NCBI RefSeq assembly: GCF_044389085.1
Contig: NZ_JBIRXP010000003.1
Coordinates: 186,001-250,000 of the forward strand
From: Isoptericola sp044389085
GTDB lineage: Bacteria; Actinomycetota; Actinomycetes; Actinomycetales; Cellulomonadaceae
Length of the DNA: 64,000 nt
Reading direction: 5' to 3'
Part shown: in pieces, positions 8,340-17,546 of the stretch
Layout of the letters: the number at the start of each line of letters is the position of its first letter
How positions within the stretch are numbered: position 1 is the stretch's first letter
Program-made: the position numbers and the translations under genes
The notes under the pieces: model-generated
Told to the model about the DNA's origin: nothing
The model's input: only the letters and a program-made list of their open reading frames with translations
Databases searched by the model: none

Positions 8340-10286
8340 GTGGACACGCAGACGACGATGCAGACTCTCTCCCTGGCCCCGTGGCTGGTAGCGATCCCGA
8401 TGATCGGCGCGCTGGTGCTGCTGGTCGGCGGTCGGCGCACCGACAGGTGGGGGCACTGGCTGGGCGTGCTGGCCAGCGCGGCGACGTTCGTCGTCGGGCT
8501 GGTGATGCTGCTCGACATGCTCCGCACCCCCGCCGACCAGCGGGTGGGCACGCACACCGTGGGCGCCTGGATCGACTCCGGGCCGCTGCACGTGGACGTC
8601 GGGTTCCAGGTGGATCCGCTGTCGATGACGTTCGTGATGCTCGTGACGTTCGTCGGCACGCTGATCCACGTGTACTCGGTGGCCTACATGGACCACGACG
8701 TCGACCGGCGCCGGTTCTTCGGGTACCTCAACCTGTTCGTCGCCGCGATGCTCCTGCTGGTCCTGGCGAACTCCTACCTGCTGCTCTTCGTCGGCTGGGA
8801 GGGCGTGGGCCTGGCGTCGTTCCTGCTCATCGGGTTCTGGGACGGCAGGCGCGAGAACGCCGTCGCGGGCAAGAAGGCGTTCGTCATGAACCGCGTCGGC
8901 GACATGGGGCTCATCGTCGCGATGATGCTCCTGCTCGCGACCTTCGGCGCCGTGGACTTCGCGACGGTGCTGCCGGCGGCGGGCGAGGGGGCGACGGCCG
9001 CCGGTCAGGGCACCATGACGGCCATCGGCCTCATGCTGCTGCTGGCGGCGTGCGGCAAGTCCGCCCAGCTGCCGCTGCAGGCGTGGCTCGGCGACGCGAT
9101 GGCCGGCCCGACGCCGGTGTCCGCGCTCATCCACGCGGCCACGATGGTGACCGCCGGCGTGTACCTGCTGGTGCGGTCCGGCCCGATCCTCGAGGCCGCG
9201 CCGGACGCGCAGCTCGTCGTCGCGATCGTCGGCGCGCTGACCCTGCTGTTCGGGGCGATCGTCGGTACCGCCAAGGACGACATCAAGAAGGCGCTCGCGG
9301 CGTCGACGATGTCGCAGATCGGCTACATGATGCTCGCCGCCGGCCTGGGGCCGGTCGGGTACGCGTTCGCGATCTTCCACCTGCTCACCCACGGCTTCTT
9401 CAAGGCGGGGCTGTTCCTCGGCGCCGGGTCCGTGATGCACGGGATGGACGACGACGTGAACATGCGCCGCTTCGGCGGGCTCTTCCGGCTGCTGCCGGTC
9501 ACGGCGATCACGATGGGCCTGGGCTGGTTGGCGATCCTCGGGGTGCCGCCGTTCTCCGGCTTCTTCTCCAAGGACAAGATCATCGAGGCCGCGTTCGTGG
9601 GCGAGGGCTGGCGGCCGTGGGTCTTCGGGACGGCGGCGCTGCTCGGCGCCGGGATCACCGCGTACTACATGTCGCGGCTGTTCTTCATGACGTTCCTGGG
9701 CCGGCGCCGGTGGCGTCCGGACGACGCGTCCGGGCCGGACGGTGCCCCCGTACGGCACCCGCACGAGTCCCCGCGCCTCATGACGTGGCCGATGATCATC
9801 CTGGCCGCGGGGTCGGTCTTCCTCGGCGGGTTCCTGGCCCTGGGCGACCGTTTCGTGACCTGGCTGGAGCCGGTCACGGGGCACGCGGAGCACCACGAGC
9901 CGGTGCTGCCGGTGTGGCTGCTGATCACGCTCACGCTGCTGCTCGTGGCCCTCGGCATCCTGCTGGCCTGGCGGCAGTACGTCGTCGCCGCGGTGCCGGT
10001 GGAGCCGCCGCCGGCGCCCGCCGTCGTGCGCGCGGCGCGGGTGGACCTGTACCAGGACGCCGTCAACGAGTCGCTGGTGATGCGGCCGGGGCAGTACCTC
10101 ACCCGGGCGCTCGTGTACTCGGACCGCACCGCGGTCGACGGCGGCTGGCTGGGCCTGGCAGGCGGCATCGGCCGCCTCGGCGCCCGGCTGCGGCGGATGC
10201 AGAACGGCTACGTGCGGTCGTACGCGGCGACGATGCTCGGCGGCCTGGGTGTCGTCGGGCTGGTCGTCTGGGTCCTGGCGAGCTGA
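8340..10286 (+). CDS. nuoL: NADH-quinone oxidoreductase subunit L
   Basis: NuoL (648 aa) is the distal antiporter-like proton-pumping subunit, with the long lateral amphipathic helix near its C-terminus. The key segment AWLGDAMAGPTPVSALIHAATM is intact, as are TVGAWI near the start and GWEGVGLASFLLIGFW. About 15-16 membrane helices are evident. The start is GTG at 8340, 10 nt after nuoK and preceded by a GAGAGG-like ribosome site. An 88-nt gap follows before nuoM, the largest gap inside the operon, and I see no gene in it. Confidence 0.95.
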   Translation: MDTQTTMQTLSLAPWLVAIPMIGALVLLVGGRRTDRWGHWLGVLASAATFVVGLVMLLDMLRTPADQRVGTHTVGAWIDSGPLHVDVGFQVDPLSMTFVMLVTFVGTLIHVYSVAYMDHDVDRRRFFGYLNLFVAAMLLLVLANSYLLLFVGWEGVGLASFLLIGFWDGRRENAVAGKKAFVMNRVGDMGLIVAMMLLLATFGAVDFATVLPAAGEGATAAGQGTMTAIGLMLLLAACGKSAQLPLQAWLGDAMAGPTPVSALIHAATMVTAGVYLLVRSGPILEAAPDAQLVVAIVGALTLLFGAIVGTAKDDIKKALAASTMSQIGYMMLAAGLGPVGYAFAIFHLLTHGFFKAGLFLGAGSVMHGMDDDVNMRRFGGLFRLLPVTAITMGLGWLAILGVPPFSGFFSKDKIIEAAFVGEGWRPWVFGTAALLGAGITAYYMSRLFFMTFLGRRRWRPDDASGPDGAPVRHPHESPRLMTWPMIILAAGSVFLGGFLALGDRFVTWLEPVTGHAEHHEPVLPVWLLITLTLLLVALGILLAWRQYVVAAVPVEPPPAPAVVRAARVDLYQDAVNESLVMRPGQYLTRALVYSDRTAVDGGWLGLAGGIGRLGARLRRMQNGYVRSYAATMLGGLGVVGLVVWVLAS

Positions 10287-10374
10287 GCGGGATGTCGGGA
10301 GCGATGGCGATGACGCCGCACGTGATGCCGAGCTTGACGCCGGTCACGACGTCGAAGACGAAGGACGGGGAAGC

Positions 10375-11994
10375 ATGACGATGTCCACAGGGTTCCCCTG
10401 GCTCACGGTCCTCATCGTGTGGCCGCTGGTGGCCGCGGCCGCGACGGCCCTCACGGGCTTGGGCCGGGGCCGCCCCGCCGCCGGCCCGGTCACCGGGGGC
10501 CGGTTCGGGGCGGCCGCCGCCCGCACGGTCGCGCTGGTCGGCGCGCTGGTCGAGGTGCTGCTGCTGGTCGGGGCCTTCGCGGCCTTCGACACCGCCGACG
10601 CGGGCACCCACCAGCTCACCGAGACGTACTCCTGGATCCCGCCGATCGGGGCCAGCTACGCCGTCGGCGTCGACGGCGTGGGCCTGCTCCTCGTCGCGCT
10701 GTCGGTGGGGCTGGTGCCGCTGGTGATCCTCGCGGCCTGGCGCGAGCAGGGCGGCGACCACGTGCGGCTGCGCCGCTACCTCGCCACCGTGCTGCTGCTC
10801 GAGGCGTTCATGGTGACGGTCTTCGTCGCCCGTGACGTGTTCCTCTTCTACGTGGTGTTCGAGGCCATGCTGATCCCCGCCTACTTCCTCATCGGCGGGT
10901 TCGGGCAGGGGCCGCAGCGCCGGTACGCGGCGGTGAAGTTCCTGCTGTTCTCGCTGGCCGGCGGCCTGGTCATGCTGGTGGGCGTCATCGCGCTCTACCT
11001 CCAGGTGCCGGCCGCGGACCGCGGCCCGCAGACCTTCCTCACCGACAACCTCACCGGCCTGACGCTCGACCCGACGGCCGAGAAGCTCATGTTCTGCGCC
11101 TTCTTCCTCGCGTTCGCGATCAAGGCGCCGATGTTCCCCGTGCACTCGTGGCTGCCCGACGTCACGCAGCACTCGACGCCGGGCACGTCGACGCTGCTGA
11201 TCTGCGTGCTCGACAAGGTGGGCACCTTCGGGATGCTCACCCTGTGCCTGCCGCTGTTCCCCGCGGCGAGCCGCTGGGCGGCGCCGTTCGTCATCGTGCT
11301 CGCGGTGATCTCGATCCTGTACGGCGCGATCCTCGCGATCGGCCAGAGCGACGTGCTGCGGCTCATCGGCTACACGTCCGTGTCCCACTTCGGGTTCATC
11401 ATCCTGGGCATCTTCACGTTCACCTCGCTGGGCACCGCGGGCTCCGGGCTGATGATGCTCAACCACGGGATCTCCACGGGGGCGCTGTTCCTCGTCGCCG
11501 GGTTCGCGATCGCGCGGCACCCGCGCCAGAGCCAGCTCATCGGCGACTACGGCGGGCTGCGCCGGGTCGCGCCGGTCCTGGGCGGCACGTTCCTCGTCGC
11601 GGGCCTGTCCGCGGCCGCGCTGCCCGGCCTCGCGACGTTCGTCTCCGAGATCATGGTCTTCCTCGGCTCGTTCGCCCGCTGGCCCGCCGCGGTTCTCGTG
11701 GCCGTGCCCGCCGTCGTGCTCGCCGCCGTCTACGTGCTGCTCACCTACCAGCGCATGTTCACGGGGCAGACGACGCCCGAGCTCGCGTCCGCGCGCGACC
11801 TCGACGGGCGGGAGAAGACCGTGGCCGGCGTGCTCGTCGGTGCGCTGCTCGTGCTCGGCCTCGTGCCCGGGCCGGTGCTCGACTACGTGCGCGCGCCCGG
11901 GGAGGTCGCCGTCGAGCAGGTCGGCGAGACGGATCCGCCGCCCGTGATCCAGCCGTCGGCGCAGGACGCCGCCGCCGAGGGGAGCCAGCTGTGA
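10375..11994 (+). CDS. nuoM: NADH-quinone oxidoreductase subunit M
   Basis: NuoM (539 aa) is the middle antiporter-like proton-pumping subunit. The signatures FYVVFEAMLIPAYFLIG and MFPVHSWLPDVTQHSTPGTS are visible, and about 14 helices are expected. The start is the ATG at 10375, preceded by GACGGGGAAG at good spacing. An upstream in-frame GTG at 10249 is rejected because it lies inside nuoL and gives a non-membrane leader. The stop overlaps the GTG of nuoN. Confidence 0.95.
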   Translation: MTMSTGFPWLTVLIVWPLVAAAATALTGLGRGRPAAGPVTGGRFGAAAARTVALVGALVEVLLLVGAFAAFDTADAGTHQLTETYSWIPPIGASYAVGVDGVGLLLVALSVGLVPLVILAAWREQGGDHVRLRRYLATVLLLEAFMVTVFVARDVFLFYVVFEAMLIPAYFLIGGFGQGPQRRYAAVKFLLFSLAGGLVMLVGVIALYLQVPAADRGPQTFLTDNLTGLTLDPTAEKLMFCAFFLAFAIKAPMFPVHSWLPDVTQHSTPGTSTLLICVLDKVGTFGMLTLCLPLFPAASRWAAPFVIVLAVISILYGAILAIGQSDVLRLIGYTSVSHFGFIILGIFTFTSLGTAGSGLMMLNHGISTGALFLVAGFAIARHPRQSQLIGDYGGLRRVAPVLGGTFLVAGLSAAALPGLATFVSEIMVFLGSFARWPAAVLVAVPAVVLAAVYVLLTYQRMFTGQTTPELASARDLDGREKTVAGVLVGALLVLGLVPGPVLDYVRAPGEVAVEQVGETDPPPVIQPSAQDAAAEGSQL

Positions 11995-13739
11995 ACGACT
12001 TCGTCGCCCCGTCCATCGACTGGGCCGCCGTCTCGCCCGTGCTGATCGTGCTCGCGGCGGGCGTGCTCGGCGTGCTGCTGGAGGCGTTCGTGCCCGCGAA
12101 GGCACGCCGCACGACGCAGCTCACGCTCACCCTGGCGGCGCTCGCGGGCTCGCTCGTGGCGGTCGGGCTGCTGTGGGACCGGGTGCAGGCGGGGGCCGTG
12201 TCCGTGGTCGGCGGGTCGTACCTGCTGACGCCGTTCGGGCTCGGCGTGCAGGCCGTGATCGGCGTGTGCGCGCTGCTGGGCGTGCTCGTCGTCGCGGAGC
12301 GCACGACCACCGGGCAGGACGCGTTCGCGCCGGCCGCGGCGGCCGTGCCGGGCACGGCGTACGAGGACGAGACCCGGCGCGCCGGCCTGCAGCAGACCGA
12401 GATCTACCCGCTGCTGCTGTTCTCCACGGGCGGCATGCTGCTCTTCCCGGCCACCGACGACCTCATCGTCATGTTCGTCGCGCTCGAGGTGCTGTCGCTG
12501 CCGCTGTACGTGCTGTGCGCGACGGCGCGCCGCCGGCGGCTGCTGAGCCAGGAGGCGGCGTTCAAGTACTTCGTGCTGGGCGCGTTCGCGTCGGCGCTGT
12601 TCGTGTTCGGCATCGCGCTGGTCTACGGCTTCGCCGGGACCGTCCGGCTGCAGGGCGTGGTGCAGGTGCTCGCGGACCCGGCGACCTCGCCGCTGGGTTC
12701 GATGACGGCCCTGGTGGTGGTCGGCCTGGTGCTGGTGCTCAGCGGCCTGCTGTTCAAGATCGGTGCCGCGCCGCTGCACGCCTGGACCCCGGACGTGTAC
12801 CAGGGCGCCCCCACGCCGATCACGGGCTTCATGGCGGCGTGCACCAAGGCCGCCGCTATGGGTGCGCTCGTGCGGGTGCTGTTCACCCTGGCGAACGGGC
12901 TGAACGCCGAGGTGCGGCACGACGTCGAGGTCGCGCTCTGGGCCGTCGCCATCCTCACGATGCTCGTCGGCACCGTGGTCGGGGCGGTGCAGACCGACGT
13001 CAAGCGGCTGCTCGCGTACTCGGCGATCGCGCACGCCGGGTTCCTCCTGGTCGGCGTCGTCGGGATGGACGAGGCGGGCTCACGGGCGGTCCTGTTCTAC
13101 CTGCTCGCCTACGGCCTGGCGTCGATCGGGGCCTTCGCCGTCGTCACGCTGGTGCGCGAGCGCACCGTGTCGGGCGACGACGACGCCGTCCCGGCCGCCG
13201 GTCCGGTCCCCGACGACGGCGTGGTGCTGGGCGAGGCCACCCGGCTGGCGCAGTGGGCGGGCCTGGGCCGCAAGGCGCCGTGGCTCACCGCGGCGTTCTC
13301 GCTGTTCCTCCTGTCGATGGCGGGGATCCCGCTGACCGCAGGGTTCGTGGCGAAGTTCGGCGTGTTCTCGGCCGCCGTCGAGGCGGGGGCGTGGCCCCTC
13401 GCGCTGCTCGGCGTGCTCGCGTCCGCCGTCTCCGTCTTCTTCTACGTCCGGGTCATCGTGCTCATGGTCCTCACCCCGCCGTCCGACCGGGAGCGACCGG
13501 GTCGGGGGCAGGCCCCCGCGGCAGGCGACGACGAGCCCGTGGGCGGCGTCGGCGGCACGGCCACGGTCACCGGCGCGGCGACGCGCACGCTGGTCTCGCG
13601 CACGGTCGTGACGGTGGTCGGCTCGCGCGGGCCGGCGGCCTTCGCGATCGCCGTCTGCGCGGTCGGCGTGCTGCTGCTCGGCATCCTGCCGGCGGGCGCG
13701 CTGGACCTCGCCGGCCAGGCAGCCCAGTTCCGGCCCTGA
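11991..13739 (+). CDS. nuoN: NADH-quinone oxidoreductase subunit N
   Basis: NuoN (582 aa, GTG start) is the proximal antiporter-like pumping subunit and the last gene of the operon. Visible markers are VALEVLSLPLYVL, the half-helix region FKIGAAPLHAWTPDVYQGAP, and FSLFLLSMAGIPLTAGFVAK. It is somewhat longer than the roughly 490-aa E. coli form because of two hydrophilic inserts (around residues 100-130 and 500-530). The GTG overlaps the nuoM stop by 4 nt. A hairpin at 13787-13814 follows and probably ends the operon. Confidence 0.95.
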   Translation: MNDFVAPSIDWAAVSPVLIVLAAGVLGVLLEAFVPAKARRTTQLTLTLAALAGSLVAVGLLWDRVQAGAVSVVGGSYLLTPFGLGVQAVIGVCALLGVLVVAERTTTGQDAFAPAAAAVPGTAYEDETRRAGLQQTEIYPLLLFSTGGMLLFPATDDLIVMFVALEVLSLPLYVLCATARRRRLLSQEAAFKYFVLGAFASALFVFGIALVYGFAGTVRLQGVVQVLADPATSPLGSMTALVVVGLVLVLSGLLFKIGAAPLHAWTPDVYQGAPTPITGFMAACTKAAAMGALVRVLFTLANGLNAEVRHDVEVALWAVAILTMLVGTVVGAVQTDVKRLLAYSAIAHAGFLLVGVVGMDEAGSRAVLFYLLAYGLASIGAFAVVTLVRERTVSGDDDAVPAAGPVPDDGVVLGEATRLAQWAGLGRKAPWLTAAFSLFLLSMAGIPLTAGFVAKFGVFSAAVEAGAWPLALLGVLASAVSVFFYVRVIVLMVLTPPSDRERPGRGQAPAAGDDEPVGGVGGTATVTGAATRTLVSRTVVTVVGSRGPAAFAIAVCAVGVLLLGILPAGALDLAGQAAQFRP

Positions 13740-13786
13740 GAGGCCCCGTCGCGTGGTCCGTCCCCGGGTCGGCACACCGTCGTGCC

Positions 13787-13814
13787 CGCCAGGGGGCATC
13801 GTGCCGCCCTGGCG
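13787..13814 (+). terminator. Hairpin closing the nuo operon
   Basis: CGCCAGGG pairs with CCCTGGCG, and an inner GGCA/TGCC pair closes on a three-base loop, with one bulged G. It lies 48 nt after the nuoN stop. No T-run follows, as is usual for actinobacterial hairpin terminators, so termination is inferred from position and stem strength. Confidence 0.55.
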
Positions 13815-13884
13815 CGCGTGCGGGGGTGTCCGACCTGACGCGGCCGAGGGCCGTCTCGGTGCGGTGTTCGGGGGCTCGGCCGGA

Positions 13885-13896
13885 TAGGTTCGGACA
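13885..13896 (+). promoter_or_regulatory. Leaderless promoter -10 of the polyprenyl synthase
   Basis: TAGGTT at 13885-13890 fits the actinobacterial TANNNT -10 box, and exactly six bases separate it from the GTG at 13897. No ribosome-binding site precedes that GTG. Both facts suggest transcription starts at the first base of the start codon. The same TANNNT-6nt-GTG layout occurs before ubiA and rarD in this window. Confidence 0.6.
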
Positions 13897-14952
13897 GTGA
13901 CTCGCGCACCTTCCGCCTCGGCTTCCCGGCCCGGGCCCACGTCGCCCCCGGCACCGCCGGCGATCCCGCTGTCCGACCCGGCGCTCGCCGACCGGCTCGC
14001 CGAGCGCATGACGCGCGTGGACGCGGCGCTCGACGAGGCCGTGGCCTCGACGGACGCCCTGGCCGACGACGCGTCGCGGCACCTGGTCGCCGCCGGCGGC
14101 AAGCGGTTCCGCCCGCTGCTGACCCTGCTCGCGGGCGAGCTGGGCGACGGGTCGCGCCCCGAGCTCGTCGACGCGGCCGTCGTCGTGGAGCTCACGCAGG
14201 TCGCGTCGCTGTACCACGACGACGTCATGGACTCGGCGCCGCTGCGCCGCGGGGCTCCCGCGGCGCACACCGTGTGGGGGAACTCGGTCGCGATCCTGGT
14301 GGGCGACCTCCTGTTCGCCCGCGCGTCGGCGCTCGTCGCGGGTCTCGGCCCGGAGGCGGTCGTGCTGCAGTCGCGCACGTTCGAGCGGATGTGCCTCGGC
14401 CAGCTGCACGAGACGATGGGGCCCGGGGCCGACGACGACCCGGTGGAGCACTACCTGCAGGTGCTCAGCGACAAGACGGCGTCCCTGCTCGCCACGTCGG
14501 CGCGTCTCGGGGCGATGTTCGGCGGCTGCGAGCCGGCGGTCGTCGAGGCGGTGGGCGCGTACGGCGAGAAGGTGGGCGTCGCGTTCCAGCTCGCCGACGA
14601 CGTCCTCGACATCGCGTCCTCGGGCGACGAGTCCGGCAAGACGCCCGGGACCGACCTGCGCGAGCACGTCCCGACCATGCCGGTGCTGCTGCTGCGCCAG
14701 CGCGTCTCGCGGGGCGAGGGGTCCGCGGCGGACGCCGAGCTGGTCGCCCGCCTCGACGGCGACCTCGACGGCGACGACGCCCTCGCCGCGGTCGTGGCGG
14801 AGCTGCGCGCGCACGACGTGCTGGCCGAGACCCGCGCCCTCGCGGACCGCTGGGCGCGCGAGGCCGCCGCCGAGCTGGCGCCGCTGCCCGACGGCCCGGT
14901 GAAGCAGGCGCTCGGCGACCTCGCGGAGGCACTGGCCGACCGCACGGCGTGA
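13897..14952 (+). CDS. Trans-polyprenyl diphosphate synthase
   Basis: This 351-aa isoprenyl diphosphate synthase elongates allylic diphosphates with isopentenyl diphosphate. Both Asp-rich metal/diphosphate motifs are intact: DDVMD at residues 108-112 and DDVLD at 234-238. GGKRFRP near residue 66 is the conserved diphosphate-binding segment. In actinobacteria a gene of this family commonly follows nuo and is assigned to the menaquinone side chain; that fits here, although it could also supply the adjacent UbiA prenyltransferase. The GTG start is supported by the leaderless promoter. Product chain length cannot be read from the sequence. Confidence 0.88.
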   Translation: MTRAPSASASRPGPTSPPAPPAIPLSDPALADRLAERMTRVDAALDEAVASTDALADDASRHLVAAGGKRFRPLLTLLAGELGDGSRPELVDAAVVVELTQVASLYHDDVMDSAPLRRGAPAAHTVWGNSVAILVGDLLFARASALVAGLGPEAVVLQSRTFERMCLGQLHETMGPGADDDPVEHYLQVLSDKTASLLATSARLGAMFGGCEPAVVEAVGAYGEKVGVAFQLADDVLDIASSGDESGKTPGTDLREHVPTMPVLLLRQRVSRGEGSAADAELVARLDGDLDGDDALAAVVAELRAHDVLAETRALADRWAREAAAELAPLPDGPVKQALGDLAEALADRTA

Positions 14953-14970
14953 CCGGGCGCCGTCGGGCGC

Positions 14971-15840
14971 TCAGCGCGGCAGCGCCACGGCGTCCGCCGC
15001 GAGCACGAGCTGCGCGACGCACACGACCGCGACAGCCAGGCTGAGCAGGAACGGCGCGCGGCTGTGCGGCCGGAGGAGACCGACGCTCCCGGCGAGCACG
15101 GCCAGCACGACCGCCAGGCTGGTGAGCACCGCGGACGCGGCGGCGGGCAGTCCCGGCGGGCCGAGGAGGATCACCACGCTGCCCCCCGCCAGGACCAGGG
15201 GCGCCAGCAGGCTCGCCCCCCGCCGGCCGAGGCGGTGCGGCAGCCCACGGACGCCGGTGGCGTCGTCGTCCTCGAGGTCGGGGAGCACGTTGGCGAGGTG
15301 GGCGCCGACGCCGAGCAGCGCGGCCGCCGCGACGGTCCAGCCGGCCACGACGCGCCCGTCGCCGGCCGCGGCTACGACGAACGCGGGCAGCAGGCCGAAG
15401 CTCACGGCGTAGGGCAGCCACGACAGGGGCGTCGCCTTGAGCCAGACGTTGTAGGACCAGGCGCCGCCGACCGCGGCGAGGTGCAGCAGGCCCGGCACGA
15501 GCCCGGTCGCGAACGACAGGGCGACGCACACGGCGAGGGCGGCCAGGGCCGCCGAGCGCAGCGCCGCGGGCGAGACGGCGCCGGTGACGGTGGGCTTGTC
15601 GGTGCGCCCGACGCGCCGGTCGCGCGCCGCGTCCAGCCAGTCGTTGCTCCACCCCACCGAGAGCTGCCCGGCGGCCACGGCCGCCGTGACGAGCAGGGCG
15701 CGCGGGGCGGGCAGGCCGACGCCCACCGCGAACACGAGGGCCAGGGCGGTGACCACCGCGGCGGGTGCCGGGTGGGTCGCGAGCAGCATCCCGCGCACCC
15801 GCGCCCCGGGCGTCGTCGTCCCGGTCGTGTCGCCGCCCAC
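14971..15840 (-). CDS. UbiA-family membrane prenyltransferase
   Basis: This 289-aa, roughly nine-helix protein transfers a prenyl chain to an aromatic or related acceptor. The first Asp-rich motif NDWLDAARD (N66, D67, D70) and the second, DLEDDDATG near residue 191, are both present and bind the Mg-diphosphate. It is read towards the polyprenyl synthase (18-nt gap between the stops) and divergently from the type III PKS. The GTG start is supported by TAGGTT six bases upstream. It could be a MenA/UbiA-like enzyme of quinone synthesis or a tailoring enzyme of the neighbouring PKS cluster; the acceptor cannot be deduced. Confidence 0.82.
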   Translation of the reverse strand: MGGDTTGTTTPGARVRGMLLATHPAPAAVVTALALVFAVGVGLPAPRALLVTAAVAAGQLSVGWSNDWLDAARDRRVGRTDKPTVTGAVSPAALRSAALAALAVCVALSFATGLVPGLLHLAAVGGAWSYNVWLKATPLSWLPYAVSFGLLPAFVVAAAGDGRVVAGWTVAAAALLGVGAHLANVLPDLEDDDATGVRGLPHRLGRRGASLLAPLVLAGGSVVILLGPPGLPAAASAVLTSLAVVLAVLAGSVGLLRPHSRAPFLLSLAVAVVCVAQLVLAADAVALPR

Positions 15841-15852
15841 GTGCGCAACCTA
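15841..15852 (-). promoter_or_regulatory. Leaderless promoter -10 of the UbiA gene
   Basis: On the minus strand TAGGTT occupies 15852-15847, followed by six bases and the GTG start at 15840. This is the same hexamer and spacing as at the polyprenyl synthase promoter (13885), hinting that the two prenyl genes use matching promoters. Confidence 0.55.
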
Positions 15853-15910
15853 CGCCGGTGCGCCGCAGCCCGCCGCGCGGGCGAACGACGCCGGTGCCAC
15901 GATGCAGAGC

Positions 15911-17008
15911 ATGTCGCGAGTCCTCGCCGTCGCCCCCGTCCTGCCGGGGCCGGCGCACCCGCAAGGGCGGATCGCCGACGTCGTCGCCCCGCTCCTCGCG
16001 CCGCCCGGTCCGCGCCGAGAGCTGGCCCGGCGGCTGCACCTCGGCTCCGGGGTGCGCACCCGGCACCTGGCGCTCCCGCTGGACGGGTACGCCGGGCTGG
16101 CGGGCTTCGCGGAGGCCAACGCGCACTTCGCGCGCGTCGGGACCGAGCTCGCGCAGGACGCGTGCCGGGCGGCGCTCGGGGCCGCGGGCGTGACCCCGGC
16201 GGACGTGGACCTCGTGCTCTTCACCACCGTCACCGGGCTCGGTGCGCCGTCGCTCGACGCGGCCCTCGTGGGGCACCTCGGCCTGCGGCCCGACGTGCGC
16301 CGCATGCCGTCGTTCGGCCTGGGGTGCGCCGGGGGAGCCGCCGGGCTGGCGCACCTGCACGAGTACCTGGTGGGCCACCCGGACCAGGTCGCGCTGCTCG
16401 TGTCGGTCGAGCTGTGCTCGCTCACGTTCCAGCGCGACGACGGCTCGACCGCCAACCTCGTCTCCTCCGGACTCTTCGGCGACGGGGCGAGCGCCGTCGT
16501 CGTCGCGGGGGACGCCGTCCCGGCGCCGGCGGGCCGGCCCTCGCTGTCCGTCGTCGGGACACGCAGCCGGCTCTACCCCGGGACGGCGGAGCACCTGGGC
16601 TGGGAGGTGCGGGACACCGGGTTCGGCATCGTGCTGTCGGCCGAGCTGCCGCAGCTGCTGCGGGCGCACCTCGCCGGCGACGTCAAGGACCTGCTCGCGG
16701 CGCACGGGCTGGAGCCGGCGGACGTCGGCACGTGGGTGGTGCACGCGGGCGGGCCGAAGATCGTCGACGCCGTGCGCGACGCCCTCGACCTGCCGGAGGA
16801 GGCGCTGGTGCGCACCAGGGCGACCCTGGCGGCGGAGGGCAACCTGTCGTCGTCGTCGGTGCTGCACGTGCTCGCCGCCACCCTCGACGACGGCGCGCCC
16901 CCGCCCGGCGGGTGGGCCGTCCTGATGGCCTTCGGTCCCGGCGTGGGCGTCGAGCTGGTGCTCCTGCGCGGGCGGGCCGCCCACCCGGGGGAGGGGGAGG
17001 CCGCGTGA
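15911..17008 (+). CDS. Type III polyketide synthase (chalcone/alkylresorcinol synthase family)
   Basis: This 365-aa ketosynthase-type enzyme condenses an acyl-CoA starter with malonyl-CoA units without an ACP. The catalytic triad is visible: Cys139 in GLGCAGG, His278 in VVHAGGPK and Asn311 in EGNLSSSS. It is followed without gap by an ICMT-like methyltransferase and an FAD-dependent oxidoreductase, the order of the Streptomyces srsABC genes for methylated phenolic lipids, so an alkylresorcinol or alkylpyrone product is the best guess. The start could also be the ATG at 15902; 15911 matches family N-termini better. Confidence 0.88.
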   Translation: MSRVLAVAPVLPGPAHPQGRIADVVAPLLAPPGPRRELARRLHLGSGVRTRHLALPLDGYAGLAGFAEANAHFARVGTELAQDACRAALGAAGVTPADVDLVLFTTVTGLGAPSLDAALVGHLGLRPDVRRMPSFGLGCAGGAAGLAHLHEYLVGHPDQVALLVSVELCSLTFQRDDGSTANLVSSGLFGDGASAVVVAGDAVPAPAGRPSLSVVGTRSRLYPGTAEHLGWEVRDTGFGIVLSAELPQLLRAHLAGDVKDLLAAHGLEPADVGTWVVHAGGPKIVDAVRDALDLPEEALVRTRATLAAEGNLSSSSVLHVLAATLDDGAPPPGGWAVLMAFGPGVGVELVLLRGRAAHPGEGEAA

Positions 17009-17538
17009 GCGTCGCCCTCTACGCCGCGCTGGTGCTCGCGACCGGCCTGGAGCGCCTCGCCGAGCTCGTCGTCTCGGCCCGCAACGCGCGCTGGTCGTTC
17101 GCACGGGGCGGGGTGGAGTCGGGGCGCGGCCACTTCCCCGCGATGGTCGCGCTGCACACGGCCCTGCTGGTGGCGTGCGTCGTCGAGGTCGTGGTCGCGG
17201 ACCGGCCGTTCCTGCCGTGGCTGGGGTGGCCGATGCTGGCGCTCGTGCTCGCGGGCCAGGGCCTGCGGTGGTGGTGCATCGCGACCCTCGGCCCGCGGTG
17301 GAACACCCGCGTCATCGTCGTGCCCGGGCTGCCGCTGGTGGACCGTGGGCCCTACCGGTGGTTCCGGCACCCCAACTACGTGGCCGTCGTCGTCGAGGGG
17401 ATCGCGCTGCCCCTCGTGCACACCGCGTGGGTGACGGCGCTGGCGTTCACGGTGCTCAACGCCTGGCTGCTCCTCGGCTTCCGCGTCCCGGCCGAGGAGC
17501 GCGCCCTGCGGCTCGCCGCCGGCGACGGGGCGCGCTGA
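17005..17538 (+). CDS. Isoprenylcysteine carboxyl methyltransferase-like membrane methyltransferase
   Basis: This 177-aa membrane protein has four to five hydrophobic helices and the family signature GPYRWFRHPNYVAVVVE near residue 115, which binds S-adenosylmethionine. Homologues beside bacterial type III PKS genes (SrsB in Streptomyces, BpsB in Bacillus) O-methylate phenolic lipids or alkylpyrones, so that role is inferred here. The GTG start overlaps the PKS stop by 4 nt, indicating coupled translation. Confidence 0.82.
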   Translation: MSVALYAALVLATGLERLAELVVSARNARWSFARGGVESGRGHFPAMVALHTALLVACVVEVVVADRPFLPWLGWPMLALVLAGQGLRWWCIATLGPRWNTRVIVVPGLPLVDRGPYRWFRHPNYVAVVVEGIALPLVHTAWVTALAFTVLNAWLLLGFRVPAEERALRLAAGDGAR

Positions 17539-17546
17539 GGGTCGCC

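Noticed and set aside
10249..10374. Upstream GTG start for nuoM
   Set aside because: It lies inside nuoL, has no ribosome site, and adds a hydrophilic leader before helix 1; ATG 10375 with GGGGAAG is better.
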